From NCBI RefSeq assembly GCF_003479605.1, contig NZ_QUHR01000005.1:158518-222517 (forward strand): DNA of 64,000 bases. The letters are read 5' to 3'. Shown here one piece after another: positions 44,246 through 52,878 of the stretch (the stretch's first letter is position 1; each line of letters starts with the position of its first letter). Both the position numbers and the translations under genes were made by a program. Under the pieces are notes generated by a model that made no database searches, was not told the DNA's origin, and saw nothing but the letters and a program-made list of their open reading frames with translations. Source of the DNA: Roseburia sp. AF12-17LB (GTDB lineage: Bacteria > Bacillota > Clostridia > Lachnospirales > Lachnospiraceae).

Positions 44246-44812
44246 TTACTTGGAAACCCACTCATTTACATCATTGATTTTACTTAAAACCGGGAGCAGA
44301 ATCAGGCAGAGAATAATGCCGACAACACCCTGGACGATATTGAATGGAATACCTGCAGCAGAAGAAGCAATTCCGGTTGCAAGAGCAGCGGAGGAGAAAG
44401 AACCGCTGGCAAATGCAGCAAGACCAGCTTCAAACAGGAAGTAGCCAAGAACCATAAGAGTCTCACCTACGATACCGCCGATAACAACGCGGACACTGCG
44501 GTTAGCTTTGGAAGAAATGTTAAGACGCAGTTTGTGGAACAGAAGTCCGGCGATGCATGCGGTCAGAGCCTTGATGATTAAAGTGGCAGGAGCCCAGGTC
44601 ATATAGCCGGAGAAAATATCAGCAAACATAGAGCCGATACCAGCGGCAAGTGCACCAATTCCAGGTCCTAAGATAATACCACATAGGAGTACCAGTCCGT
44701 CTCCTAAATGAATATATCCAAAAGTTGGTGTAGGAATCTTAATAATCATAGTTGCAATGCAGGTAAATGCAGCAAGCAAGGCCGCAGTAACCATTTTCTT
44801 TGTATTTTTCAT
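44246..44812 (-). CDS. ECF transporter S component
   Basis: A 188-residue membrane protein with about six helices. YIHLGDGLVLLCGIILGPGIG followed by GIGSMFADIFSGY and APATLIIKAL is the signature of ECF-type vitamin-uptake S components, which work with an EcfA/EcfA'/EcfT energising module encoded elsewhere. The substrate is not clear from the sequence (riboflavin, thiamine precursor, pantothenate and others share this fold). The start at 44812 gives the usual KNTKKMVTAALLAAF. I looked for TPP, FMN, preQ1 and THF riboswitch motifs in the ~140-base leader and did not find any. Confidence 0.85.
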   Translation of the reverse strand: MKNTKKMVTAALLAAFTCIATMIIKIPTPTFGYIHLGDGLVLLCGIILGPGIGALAAGIGSMFADIFSGYMTWAPATLIIKALTACIAGLLFHKLRLNISSKANRSVRVVIGGIVGETLMVLGYFLFEAGLAAFASGSFSSAALATGIASSAAGIPFNIVQGVVGIILCLILLPVLSKINDVNEWVSK

Positions 44813-44955
44813 AATAAAGTAAATCCTTTCTTTGGTATGTGATCTGCAAATCGTTTTCCCTATCATATGTAAAATGTGGTTTGATTAAAATAGCCAGATA
44901 TAACAAATATGACCATGCCAGTTTAAAGGCAAAAGGAGTATACAAATTTTAACGA

Positions 44956-44984
44956 TTGCCGAAATGCTCATTCATTGGTAAAAT
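44956..44984 (+). promoter_or_regulatory. Sigma-A promoter of the CapA-like gene
   Basis: The -35 TTGCCG and -10 TAAAAT are separated by 17 bp. A TAGTCA/TGACTA inverted repeat follows at 44984-45004, near the expected transcription start. Confidence 0.5.
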
Positions 44985-45022
44985 AGTCACGGAAACATGA
45001 CTACAAAAAAGGAGATAAAATA

Positions 45023-46255
45023 ATGAAGAAAGAAGTTCGGATTGCATTATATATAGTTTCTATAGTGTGTGTGATTCTGCTGGGTGCAGCAATGATATAT
45101 GCAGCCCATCACGGTGGAAGCATCCGCCAGAAGGACAGCCGGCAGACTGCCACAACAGCAGGGACAGAAGCTGCAGAAGACAGCAAGGATAAAAATGGAG
45201 AATCCGATTTAAAGACCAGTGATAAAACTGACGGTAAAAATGATGCGGAAGCCGGAAAGGATGCTGCTTCTGAAGATGCAGATAAGAAGATTGGGAAAAA
45301 CACGGAAACAACAGATGTAACAGAAGATACAACACTGATGTTTACCGGAGACGTACTTTTTGCCAATTCTTTTAAAACAAACTATGATGCCGGAGGCATA
45401 GACGCTGTCATAGATAATGGCATGAAAGAGCTGCTTGTAAATGCAGATATTACCATGGTAAATGAAGAATTTCCGTTTAGTAACCGGGGCACCCAGATGG
45501 AGGATAAGCAGTATACCTTCCGCACAGACCCATCCTATGCAGCCGCATTAAAGGAAATGGGCGTGGACGTGGTCACTCTGGCAAATAATCATATCCTCGA
45601 TTATGGAAGGGAAGCATTGAGTGATACGTTTACAACATTAGATGGACAGGGCATTTTATATGCCGGAGCAGGGGACAGCGTAGAGCGGGCGCAGGAAGTG
45701 CAGGTAATAGAAGTAAATGGGAAAAAGTATGGATTTCTTGCAGCATCCCGTGTACTTCCGGTTGCCGGCTGGAATGTAGAAAGCGCAGTACCGGGAGTCC
45801 TTTCTACTTATGATGAAACGCGGTTTGTCAATGCCATTGCCGAAGCACGCAGTCAGTGTGATGTGCTGGTGGTTTATGTCCACTGGGGCTTGGAACATCA
45901 GGAAAAACCTGAGGCATATCAGAGAACGCTGGCACAGAAATATATCGAAGCCGGTGCAGATGTAGTGTTTGGTGCACATTCCCATTGTCTGCAGGGCATT
46001 GAATATATCGACGGAAAGCCGGTGTTTTACAGCCTTGGCAATTTTGTTTTTGGCAGCAGCATTGAGCGCACCATGGCAGTGGAAATGGTAGTGGATAAGG
46101 ATGGTGCAATTTCTTATAAGCTGGTGGGAGCAAAGGCAGAAAATGGAAAGACCAGACAGATGAATGAATTAGAACAGCAGCAGTTGAATGACTATATCAA
46201 CAGCATTTCCTTTGGCGTAACGGTGCAGGATGACGGAACCGTAACACCACAATAA
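45023..46255 (+). CDS. CapA-family (poly-gamma-glutamate type) surface protein
   Basis: A 410-residue protein anchored by an N-terminal membrane helix (about 7-29). A ~70-residue Asp/Lys/Glu/Ala-rich spacer follows, then the CapA phosphoesterase-like domain. That domain has LMFTGDVLFAN near residue 108, VTLANNHILDYG near 188, YVHWGLEHQ, DVVFGAHSHCLQGIEYIDG near 320 and YSLGNFVF. The His/Asp metal-ligand pattern is intact. CapA proteins take part in polyglutamate capsule production, yet no capB/capC/capD is in the window, so the real substrate is open. Its leader has a separate promoter. Confidence 0.9.
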   Translation: MKKEVRIALYIVSIVCVILLGAAMIYAAHHGGSIRQKDSRQTATTAGTEAAEDSKDKNGESDLKTSDKTDGKNDAEAGKDAASEDADKKIGKNTETTDVTEDTTLMFTGDVLFANSFKTNYDAGGIDAVIDNGMKELLVNADITMVNEEFPFSNRGTQMEDKQYTFRTDPSYAAALKEMGVDVVTLANNHILDYGREALSDTFTTLDGQGILYAGAGDSVERAQEVQVIEVNGKKYGFLAASRVLPVAGWNVESAVPGVLSTYDETRFVNAIAEARSQCDVLVVYVHWGLEHQEKPEAYQRTLAQKYIEAGADVVFGAHSHCLQGIEYIDGKPVFYSLGNFVFGSSIERTMAVEMVVDKDGAISYKLVGAKAENGKTRQMNELEQQQLNDYINSISFGVTVQDDGTVTPQ

Positions 46256-46361
46256 GAGACAGCAGAGTATGAAAAAGTATTGGTACAATAAGCTGAAAAG
46301 AAGTGCATAAAAATACAGGATTGCGATAGAGTAGTAATAAAAGAAATTGCCGGGAGATGGA

Positions 46362-48125
46362 ATGAACAGTTCGAAACGGGAAAACTTACTGAATCTGGCA
46401 CTGGATGCAACGGAAGAGGAAAGACAGCAGTCCTTAAGCTTAAATGTAGGATATCAGGAAGAAACGGACACATGGGAAGTCATTGTAAAATATACCGGAA
46501 GTCTCAGAAAATTAGAGGAGATATTTCCGGATATTGAAGTTACAGAACTGAGCAATGAATATGCAGTTATCCGGCTGCCGGAGGCTTTGATGGATGCGGT
46601 AACAGACCGGACAGAAATTGAATATATGGAAAAACCAAAGAGGCTCTTTTTCTCTGTACAGCAGGGAATCAAAGCCTCCTGCATTACGTCCCTTTATACA
46701 AGAAAAATGGGGTTAGGGGGAACGGGATTGAGTGGGAAAGGTGTGATAACGGCATTTTTAGATAGTGGCATCGATTACAGACACCCGGATTTTAGAAAGG
46801 AAGATGGAAGCAGCCGGATTCTGGCAATCTGGGATCAGACCATTGCAGGAAATCCACCGGCCGGATTCCGGCTCGGGACAGAATATGACCGGAATATAAT
46901 TAATGATGCATTGCAGCAGGAGGATATACAGGAGGGGTACCGTATCTGCCCCAGCCGGGATTTATCCGGGCACGGAACCCATGTGGCAGGAATCGCAGCG
47001 GGAAATGGAAGATCATCCAATGAAAGAAACCGGGGCGTGGCATATGAAAGTGATTTGCTGGTGGTAAAGCTTGGCACACCGGGAAAAAATTCCTTTCCAA
47101 GGACAACAGAGCTGATGCTTGGAATGGATTATATTCTCCGGAAAGCACTGGAACTTAAGCAGCCGGTGGCAGTAAATATAAGCTTTGGCAATACCTATGG
47201 TTCCCATGATGGAACCTCTCTTCTTGAAACCTATTTATCTGATATGGCAAATTACTGGAAATCGGTTCTGGTGATTGGCACCGGAAATGAAGGCAGTGCC
47301 AGAGGGCATACCTCCGGGCAGCTTGTAATGGGAAGAGAACAGGAAGTGGAATTTGCAGTAGGAGAATATGAGCCTGCGTTAAGCTTACAAATCTGGAAAT
47401 CCTATGCGGATATTTTTTCCATCCGGATGACACATCCCAGTGGGAAAACGGTGGGGATTATCCGGCAGCAGCAGGGCCCCCAGAGATTTACTATCGAAGG
47501 AACGCAGGTTTTATTATATTTTGGAGAACCAAGCCCTTTCAGTCCTTTTCAGGAAATCTATTTTGATTTTCTTCCGGTGGAAAATTATATCGACAGCGGA
47601 ATCTATAAAATAACGCTGATACCGGAAAAGATTGTAACCGGGGCCTATAATATGTGGCTGCCTTCCCTTGCGGTCATCGGAGAAGCAACCGGATTTTTAT
47701 ATCCCACAGAAGAGACAACGCTTACAATTCCATCCACTGCCTATAAGGTAATTTCGGTGGGGGCCTATGATGCAAGATATAATCAGGTGGCAGCCTTTTC
47801 CGGGAGAGGGTTCACCAGAGAGACCAATCAGGTGAAACCGGACATCTGTGCGCCAGGGGTGGACATTGAATCCTGTGCACCGGGCGGCGGTTATACCGTA
47901 CGAAGCGGAACTTCAATGGCAACGCCATTTGTAACCGGGACGGCAGCACTTTTTATGCAATGGGGAATTGTAGAGAAACATGATGCTTTTTTATATGGGG
48001 AAAAAATAAAAGCATATCTCATCCGGGGAGCAAGACCACTGCCGGGATATTCTTTTTTCCCAAATCCAAGGCTGGGCTGGGGTGTATTGTGTGCAGCGGA
48101 CAGCCTGCCATCGGATGCCGGATGA
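46362..48125 (+). CDS. S8 (subtilisin-like) serine peptidase, CspA/CspC-like
   Basis: A 587-residue peptidase without signal peptide. The catalytic triad is present: Asp in FLDSGIDYRHPDF near residue 132, His in SGHGTHVAGIAAGN near 205, and Ser in SGTSMATPFVTGTAALF near 517. The ~110 residues before the catalytic domain (ELSNEYAVIRLPEALMDAV) resemble a propeptide. A large insert (about 320-470) lies between the His and Ser regions. This layout resembles clostridial Csp germination proteases that cleave pro-SleC, but most Lachnospiraceae have several such S8 proteins of unknown target. ATG 46362 (GGGAG, 5 bp) is preferred over TTG 46347. Confidence 0.88.
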   Translation: MNSSKRENLLNLALDATEEERQQSLSLNVGYQEETDTWEVIVKYTGSLRKLEEIFPDIEVTELSNEYAVIRLPEALMDAVTDRTEIEYMEKPKRLFFSVQQGIKASCITSLYTRKMGLGGTGLSGKGVITAFLDSGIDYRHPDFRKEDGSSRILAIWDQTIAGNPPAGFRLGTEYDRNIINDALQQEDIQEGYRICPSRDLSGHGTHVAGIAAGNGRSSNERNRGVAYESDLLVVKLGTPGKNSFPRTTELMLGMDYILRKALELKQPVAVNISFGNTYGSHDGTSLLETYLSDMANYWKSVLVIGTGNEGSARGHTSGQLVMGREQEVEFAVGEYEPALSLQIWKSYADIFSIRMTHPSGKTVGIIRQQQGPQRFTIEGTQVLLYFGEPSPFSPFQEIYFDFLPVENYIDSGIYKITLIPEKIVTGAYNMWLPSLAVIGEATGFLYPTEETTLTIPSTAYKVISVGAYDARYNQVAAFSGRGFTRETNQVKPDICAPGVDIESCAPGGGYTVRSGTSMATPFVTGTAALFMQWGIVEKHDAFLYGEKIKAYLIRGARPLPGYSFFPNPRLGWGVLCAADSLPSDAG

Positions 48126-48163
48126 ATACGGTTGTGCTTTTATGACACTTTTCTGAATAAATA

Positions 48164-48192
48164 TTGTAAAAAACGATAATTTGATGTACAAT
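48164..48192 (+). promoter_or_regulatory. Sigma-A promoter of the GGDEF-EAL gene
   Basis: The -35 TTGTAA and -10 TACAAT are separated by 17 bp, giving a ~50-base leader with GGAGGGG just before the start. Confidence 0.6.
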
Positions 48193-48248
48193 TAAATAAT
48201 GCAGGAAGGAATGTATAGACAGAAAAATATATATTTTTTGGAGGGGCT

Positions 48249-51200
48249 ATGCAGGAGAAGAATACGCTGGATGAATTGTTTAAAGGGAAAAAAGGATTTG
48301 CGGAATGTTACCAGACTCTGCAGTTATTAAGTGAAAGTACCGATGATTATTTATTTCTGGCAGATTTAAAAGAGGGTAAATTTTATTTCGCCAGCAATGA
48401 TATATCAAAGAGATATGCATTGCGCATGGATGAAAACAACAGCTGCGGCATAGATGACTGGAAAGATATTGTATATGAAAGAGACTTAAACCAGTGGGTT
48501 AATGATATGGAATCTATCTGCTCTGGAAAAAGCCTGATACATGATTTGGAATACCGGCTGGTAGACAGAAACAGCAATCTGGTCTGGATCAGCTGTCGTG
48601 GGAAAGCTGAACTGGATGAGACCGGGATTCCTTATGTAATGGTGGGAAGAACATCAGATACTGTCCTTTTGGGAAAGACAGATTCACTTACCGGACTTTT
48701 TAATAGTACTAAATTAATGGAACATCTGGATGAAATGCTGAACAGCAGAAAAGAAGGTGTTTTACTTGTTCTTGGTGTGGATAATTTTAAAAATATCAAT
48801 ACGAAATATGGAAGAGGCCATGGTAATTTTATTTTAAAGAGGATTGCGGCTCTTCTGGAAAATAGTATTGATGAAAACATAAAAATTTATCGTCTGGATG
48901 GTGACCGGTTTGCAGTTAATTTTGTGGGATATGATATGGAGGCTGTGCGTGAGGTATACCAGAATATACAGATGAAGATGATGGAGAACTGTACCTTTTC
49001 AGCAGGTGCAGTCTGCTATCCGATGTCCGGAATCAAGGATGCCAATACACTGTTTAACTATGCGGAAAGTTCTCTGGACCGTGCCAAGAAGAGCGGTAAG
49101 AACCGGTTGATTCTTTTCTCAGCAGAAGATTATGAGAAACAGTTGTCGGTTATTGACTTAACAGAAGAAATCAGAAAGAGTATCCGCAACCAGTGTGATG
49201 GATTTTATCTTCTCTTCCAGCCACAGATTGGGATGAGTAATTATGAAGTAGTGGGAGCAGAGGCACTGCTCCGTTTCCGCTCAAAATATCATGGGGTAGT
49301 GTCACCAAATCTTTTTATTGGAATATTAGAGCAGAGCGGAATGATTGTGCAGGTGGGAAAATGGGTATTAAAGGAAGCCATTGCCCAGTGTGCAAAGTGG
49401 CGGCGTTATAATCCGGAATTCCGTATGAGTATTAATCTTTCTTATATACAGTTACAGCAGCCGGATTTAAGCCAGTACATTTATGATTTATTAGAACAGG
49501 AAGGAATTCCCGGAGAAGCTATTATTCTGGAACTGACAGAAAGCATGCAGTTACAGGATTATACCAAATACAATCAGTTATTTTATCAGTGGGGCAAGCG
49601 TGGTATACAGATTTCCATGGATGATTTTGGAACCGGATATTCCAGCTTAAGTTATCTTAAGAGTCTGGCAATTGATGAGATTAAAATTGACCGCTGCTTT
49701 GTCAGCCGGATTAATATGAGTGCATACAATTACCGGCTTCTTCGTAATATTTTGGAACTGGCAAGAAGTGCACAGATCCGGGTAGTATGTGAAGGGGTAG
49801 AAACACCGGAGGAATTACAGACACTTGCAGAGCTTGCACCTGAAGTTTTACAGGGGTTCTATTTCAGTAAACCGATTGAAGAAGAGCTGTTTGAAAAACA
49901 GTATATTTTTGGACATGTAGAGGAAGAACGGTGGCAGGAAGATTGTGGGAATAGCACAGTGATTCTGCCGGAAGCAGGAGATGGTACCGATTATAAAGCA
50001 ATATTAGACCAGTTAGAAGAGATGGTCTATGTCATAGATGCGGAAAGCTATGAGTTATATTATATGAACTCTGCCGGACAACGAATCAGCGGCGTCAGTG
50101 ATTATGCCGGCAAGAAATGTTATCAGGTATTAGAGGGCAGGGAAGAACCGTGCCCAGATTGTAATATGGCAAAATTAAAGCATAAGAAGTTTTTGACCAG
50201 ATATGCAAATAATGAATTCTTAGGAACCCAGATGTTGATGAAGGATAAATTAGTAAACTGGGGCAATAAGGCAGCACGCCTTCAGATAGGTATTGACATG
50301 AATACCATCAATATTTCCATGAGCAGGCTGGAAGAACAGTTAGAAGTGGAAAAGGGCATTGTGAAAGCCTTGGAAGAGGCGAAAGAAAAAGAAAATGAAG
50401 CTGATATCATCAGTGAACTTCTTCATCATACCGGGGAATTTTATCAGGCAGACCGCTGCTATATCTTTTTATATTCCAAAGAGGCAGATAGCTGGAGCAA
50501 TGTCTGTGAGTGGTGTGAAAATGAGATTCAGAGCCAGCAGCTTTACCTCGCATCAGTACCGGGTGACCGGGTAAAACTGGTGATTGGCAGTCTGAAGGAA
50601 GACAGACCGGTTATTATCAAAGATGTGGATATGTATCGGGAGTCAGCACCGGATTTGTGGAAAATATTAGTGCATCAGGAAATACGCAGGCTGATGCTTC
50701 TTCCATTGTTAAATGAAGGTCATTTATTTGGATTTATTGGTGTGGATAATCCGAAATACCGCCCAAATGATAAGACTTTTCTTGCCAGAATACGTCCTTT
50801 TATTTCAAATATACTGATTCGTGACGGAATGATGGATGTAAAGAGTGAAATGATAGCCCGTATGACGGGTATGCTGAAGGAAGAAAATATATTACAGTCT
50901 GTAAAACTGGGACTGTGGACGCTGGAACTGGATACGGTCAATGGAAAGAACCGTCTGTATGTGGATAAGAGCATGCGCAGCATTCTGGGCATAGACGACA
51001 TTATGAACAGCGAGGAATATTTCAGGTTCTGGTATGATAACATCAGTGATGGTTATTACGATTATGTACAGAATGCATTACATGATATTATTACAACCGG
51101 AAAGATTATTGAGATGGAATATACCTGGAATCATCCGGAACGTGGAAAAGTGACAGTACGCTGTGTTGGAGTGCTTGGTCATCAGGAAAATGGTGTCTAT

Positions 51201-52517
51201 ACATTAAAAGGATATCATCGTATCAATAATGATATGATTCGGAAAAAATTTTTAAAGAGTCAGGAATATGAACGTATGGAGTATAATGAGAAGAAACATA
51301 CCATTTATTTCCATACAAATCGTTCTATGTTAAAGGGAAATCAGCTAAAAGAGGTTGGATTTCCGGAAAGCTGGGAGGATGGAATGGTACATCCCCATTT
51401 CCGGGATGTATTTCACGCAGCGTTTACCGGTGTAGAATATAGAAAAGAGGATCAGGTATTAGAAATTCTTTTAAAAAACAAGCAGGATGAGTTTGAATGG
51501 TTCCGTCTGGATATCTGTAAAATCGGAGACCAGAAACAGGATGAAAATTTGAGGATAGTTACTATTTATCAGATTGAAGATCATCAGAATATCCAGTTAA
51601 AATATTTACAGAGAGAGGACTTTTATCAGGCAATGCTGTCGGAGACCGTGGCATATGCTGAGGTAGACCTGAGTAATGGTAAGATTCAAAGCAGTGGTGG
51701 ACTCTGGAAAGATTACGTAGCAGAGGGCGAGCGGGAAGCATTAAATTATATGAAGGTTTTCAACCGTCATATTGATGAACTGGTATTAGAGGAAGACCAG
51801 TTTGGATGCTATGATGTATTAGAGCAGGAAAAGATGGTTTATAATTATAACAGTGGAACGGCTACTGTGAATTATCAGCTTCGCAGAAGGATGGCAAGAG
51901 GAAGTTACCACTGGATGGAGCTTACCGTACATGTATTTCAGGAGCAGGTAACAGAAAATATGTATGCACTGCTGTATCTTAAGGATATAGATGGACAGAA
52001 ACGCCGTCAGCAGGAACAGGAGCGTGCAGCCAATACCGATCCGTTGACGAACGTACTGAACCGGCGGATATTTGAACAATATACCAGCCATTATGTATTA
52101 GAAGAAGCAAAGAAAGGGGAAGTGTGTGCACTTCTTATATTGGATATTGATAATTTTAAACAGATTAACGATACCAAGGGACATCCATATGGAGATAAAG
52201 TATTGCGTACTTTTGTGGATACCATTCATGAAAGCTTCCGCTGTACCGATTATATAGGAAGACTTGGTGGGGATGAATTTGTAGTATTGTTTAAAGGATT
52301 TGGCTCAAAGAAAACCTTGGATAAGAGACTGGTTCGGATGCAGGAACAGCTGCGGGAGAAGCTTCCGACTCCGGTATCCTGTAGTGTTGGAATCACCCTG
52401 ATTAGAAAAGACAGCTATAACTATGAAGACAGTATCAGGCAGGCAGATAAAGCTTTGTATACAGCGAAGCATAAAGGAAAGGATACCTGTTGTTACTGGG
52501 AAGAGTCAGAAAAATAG
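48249..52517 (+). CDS. Giant GGDEF-EAL-GAF/PAS-GGDEF c-di-GMP protein
   Basis: A 1422-residue cytoplasmic protein with no membrane segments. The domains in order are a PAS-like domain (~20-135), then GGDEF-1 (~140-300) with the degenerate loop RLDGDRF near 215, so probably inactive. The EAL domain (~310-550) has AEALLRF near 336, SINLSYIQ, ELTESMQL, DDFGTGYSSLSYL, KIDRCFV and EGVETPEEL, all intact, so a likely phosphodiesterase. After a Cys-rich PAS-like stretch (CYQVLEGREEPCPDC) comes a GAF domain (~700-860), more PAS-like repeats, and GGDEF-2 (~1255-1420) with intact RLGGDEF near 1340, a likely cyclase. The protein can probably both make and break c-di-GMP. Confidence 0.92.
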   Translation: MQEKNTLDELFKGKKGFAECYQTLQLLSESTDDYLFLADLKEGKFYFASNDISKRYALRMDENNSCGIDDWKDIVYERDLNQWVNDMESICSGKSLIHDLEYRLVDRNSNLVWISCRGKAELDETGIPYVMVGRTSDTVLLGKTDSLTGLFNSTKLMEHLDEMLNSRKEGVLLVLGVDNFKNINTKYGRGHGNFILKRIAALLENSIDENIKIYRLDGDRFAVNFVGYDMEAVREVYQNIQMKMMENCTFSAGAVCYPMSGIKDANTLFNYAESSLDRAKKSGKNRLILFSAEDYEKQLSVIDLTEEIRKSIRNQCDGFYLLFQPQIGMSNYEVVGAEALLRFRSKYHGVVSPNLFIGILEQSGMIVQVGKWVLKEAIAQCAKWRRYNPEFRMSINLSYIQLQQPDLSQYIYDLLEQEGIPGEAIILELTESMQLQDYTKYNQLFYQWGKRGIQISMDDFGTGYSSLSYLKSLAIDEIKIDRCFVSRINMSAYNYRLLRNILELARSAQIRVVCEGVETPEELQTLAELAPEVLQGFYFSKPIEEELFEKQYIFGHVEEERWQEDCGNSTVILPEAGDGTDYKAILDQLEEMVYVIDAESYELYYMNSAGQRISGVSDYAGKKCYQVLEGREEPCPDCNMAKLKHKKFLTRYANNEFLGTQMLMKDKLVNWGNKAARLQIGIDMNTINISMSRLEEQLEVEKGIVKALEEAKEKENEADIISELLHHTGEFYQADRCYIFLYSKEADSWSNVCEWCENEIQSQQLYLASVPGDRVKLVIGSLKEDRPVIIKDVDMYRESAPDLWKILVHQEIRRLMLLPLLNEGHLFGFIGVDNPKYRPNDKTFLARIRPFISNILIRDGMMDVKSEMIARMTGMLKEENILQSVKLGLWTLELDTVNGKNRLYVDKSMRSILGIDDIMNSEEYFRFWYDNISDGYYDYVQNALHDIITTGKIIEMEYTWNHPERGKVTVRCVGVLGHQENGVYTLKGYHRINNDMIRKKFLKSQEYERMEYNEKKHTIYFHTNRSMLKGNQLKEVGFPESWEDGMVHPHFRDVFHAAFTGVEYRKEDQVLEILLKNKQDEFEWFRLDICKIGDQKQDENLRIVTIYQIEDHQNIQLKYLQREDFYQAMLSETVAYAEVDLSNGKIQSSGGLWKDYVAEGEREALNYMKVFNRHIDELVLEEDQFGCYDVLEQEKMVYNYNSGTATVNYQLRRRMARGSYHWMELTVHVFQEQVTENMYALLYLKDIDGQKRRQQEQERAANTDPLTNVLNRRIFEQYTSHYVLEEAKKGEVCALLILDIDNFKQINDTKGHPYGDKVLRTFVDTIHESFRCTDYIGRLGGDEFVVLFKGFGSKKTLDKRLVRMQEQLREKLPTPVSCSVGITLIRKDSYNYEDSIRQADKALYTAKHKGKDTCCYWEESEK

Positions 52518-52520
52518 GCA

Positions 52521-52550
52521 TTGACGGAGACAAAAGGTATATGTTATGAT
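52521..52550 (+). promoter_or_regulatory. Sigma-A promoter of the Mn2+ riboswitch-ATPase unit
   Basis: The -35 TTGACG, 18 bp, -10 TATGAT, just before the riboswitch. Confidence 0.65.
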
Positions 52551-52554
52551 GATG

Positions 52555-52655
52555 GCGTATCAGGGAGTAGTTCGCACCGGATAGCCGGTGTTGTATTTTT
52601 CGTCATCACGTTATCTGAAGAGGGATAACCGGAATATACACTGCAGAGGAACGAG
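52555..52655 (+). promoter_or_regulatory. yybP-ykoY (Mn2+) riboswitch aptamer
   Basis: GGGAGTAG at 52563-52570 is followed by the hairpin CACCGG-atag-CCGGTG, the conserved CGTCATCACG at 52601-52610, then GTTATC/GATAAC closing a loop with CTGAAGAGG, and GAGGAACGAG at the 3' side. This order fits the yybP-ykoY class, which senses Mn2+ and often precedes metal-export genes. Here it precedes a P-type ATPase gene and is followed by a terminator that it presumably disrupts when Mn2+ is bound. No covariance model was run. Confidence 0.75.
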
Positions 52656-52703
52656 ACTTTTACCGTATTATTTTGATGCGGTAAAAGTGCTCGTTCCTTT
52701 TTT
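52648..52703 (+). terminator. Riboswitch-controlled terminator
   Basis: Stem GGAACGAG...TTTTACCG / CGGTAAAA...CTCGTTCC with six T. The 5' arm overlaps the 3' end of the aptamer, the standard layout of an expression platform. Confidence 0.85.
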
Positions 52704-52830
52704 GCTTTACAGGAAATTGCTTTCCTGTAAAGTAAAAAACGCTCCGCGAGGATGCACACTGCGGCGTATAAGGTAGATGCCGCAAGCGACCGCCGCAGGC
52801 GCGGGAATGTGCCAAGGCACATTCTTTGTT
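52704..52830 (+). repeat. Dispersed repeat family 1, copy C (within an mRNA leader)
   Basis: A full-length copy, differing from A and B at a few bases (GATGCACACTG, GATGCCGCAAG). It begins immediately after the riboswitch terminator's T-tract and lies inside the 5' untranslated region of the ATPase gene. With the riboswitch and terminator it accounts for the 361-bp gap 52518-52878. Confidence 0.92.
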
Positions 52831-52878
52831 GTGCATGGTTGATACCCGGTAACATAAAAAGCAGGAGGTTAAGCGTAT

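Noticed and set aside
44813..45022. Riboswitch in front of the ECF S component
   Set aside because: I found no TPP, FMN, preQ1 or THF core motifs in the minus-strand leader. Only a small TAGTCA inverted repeat is visible.
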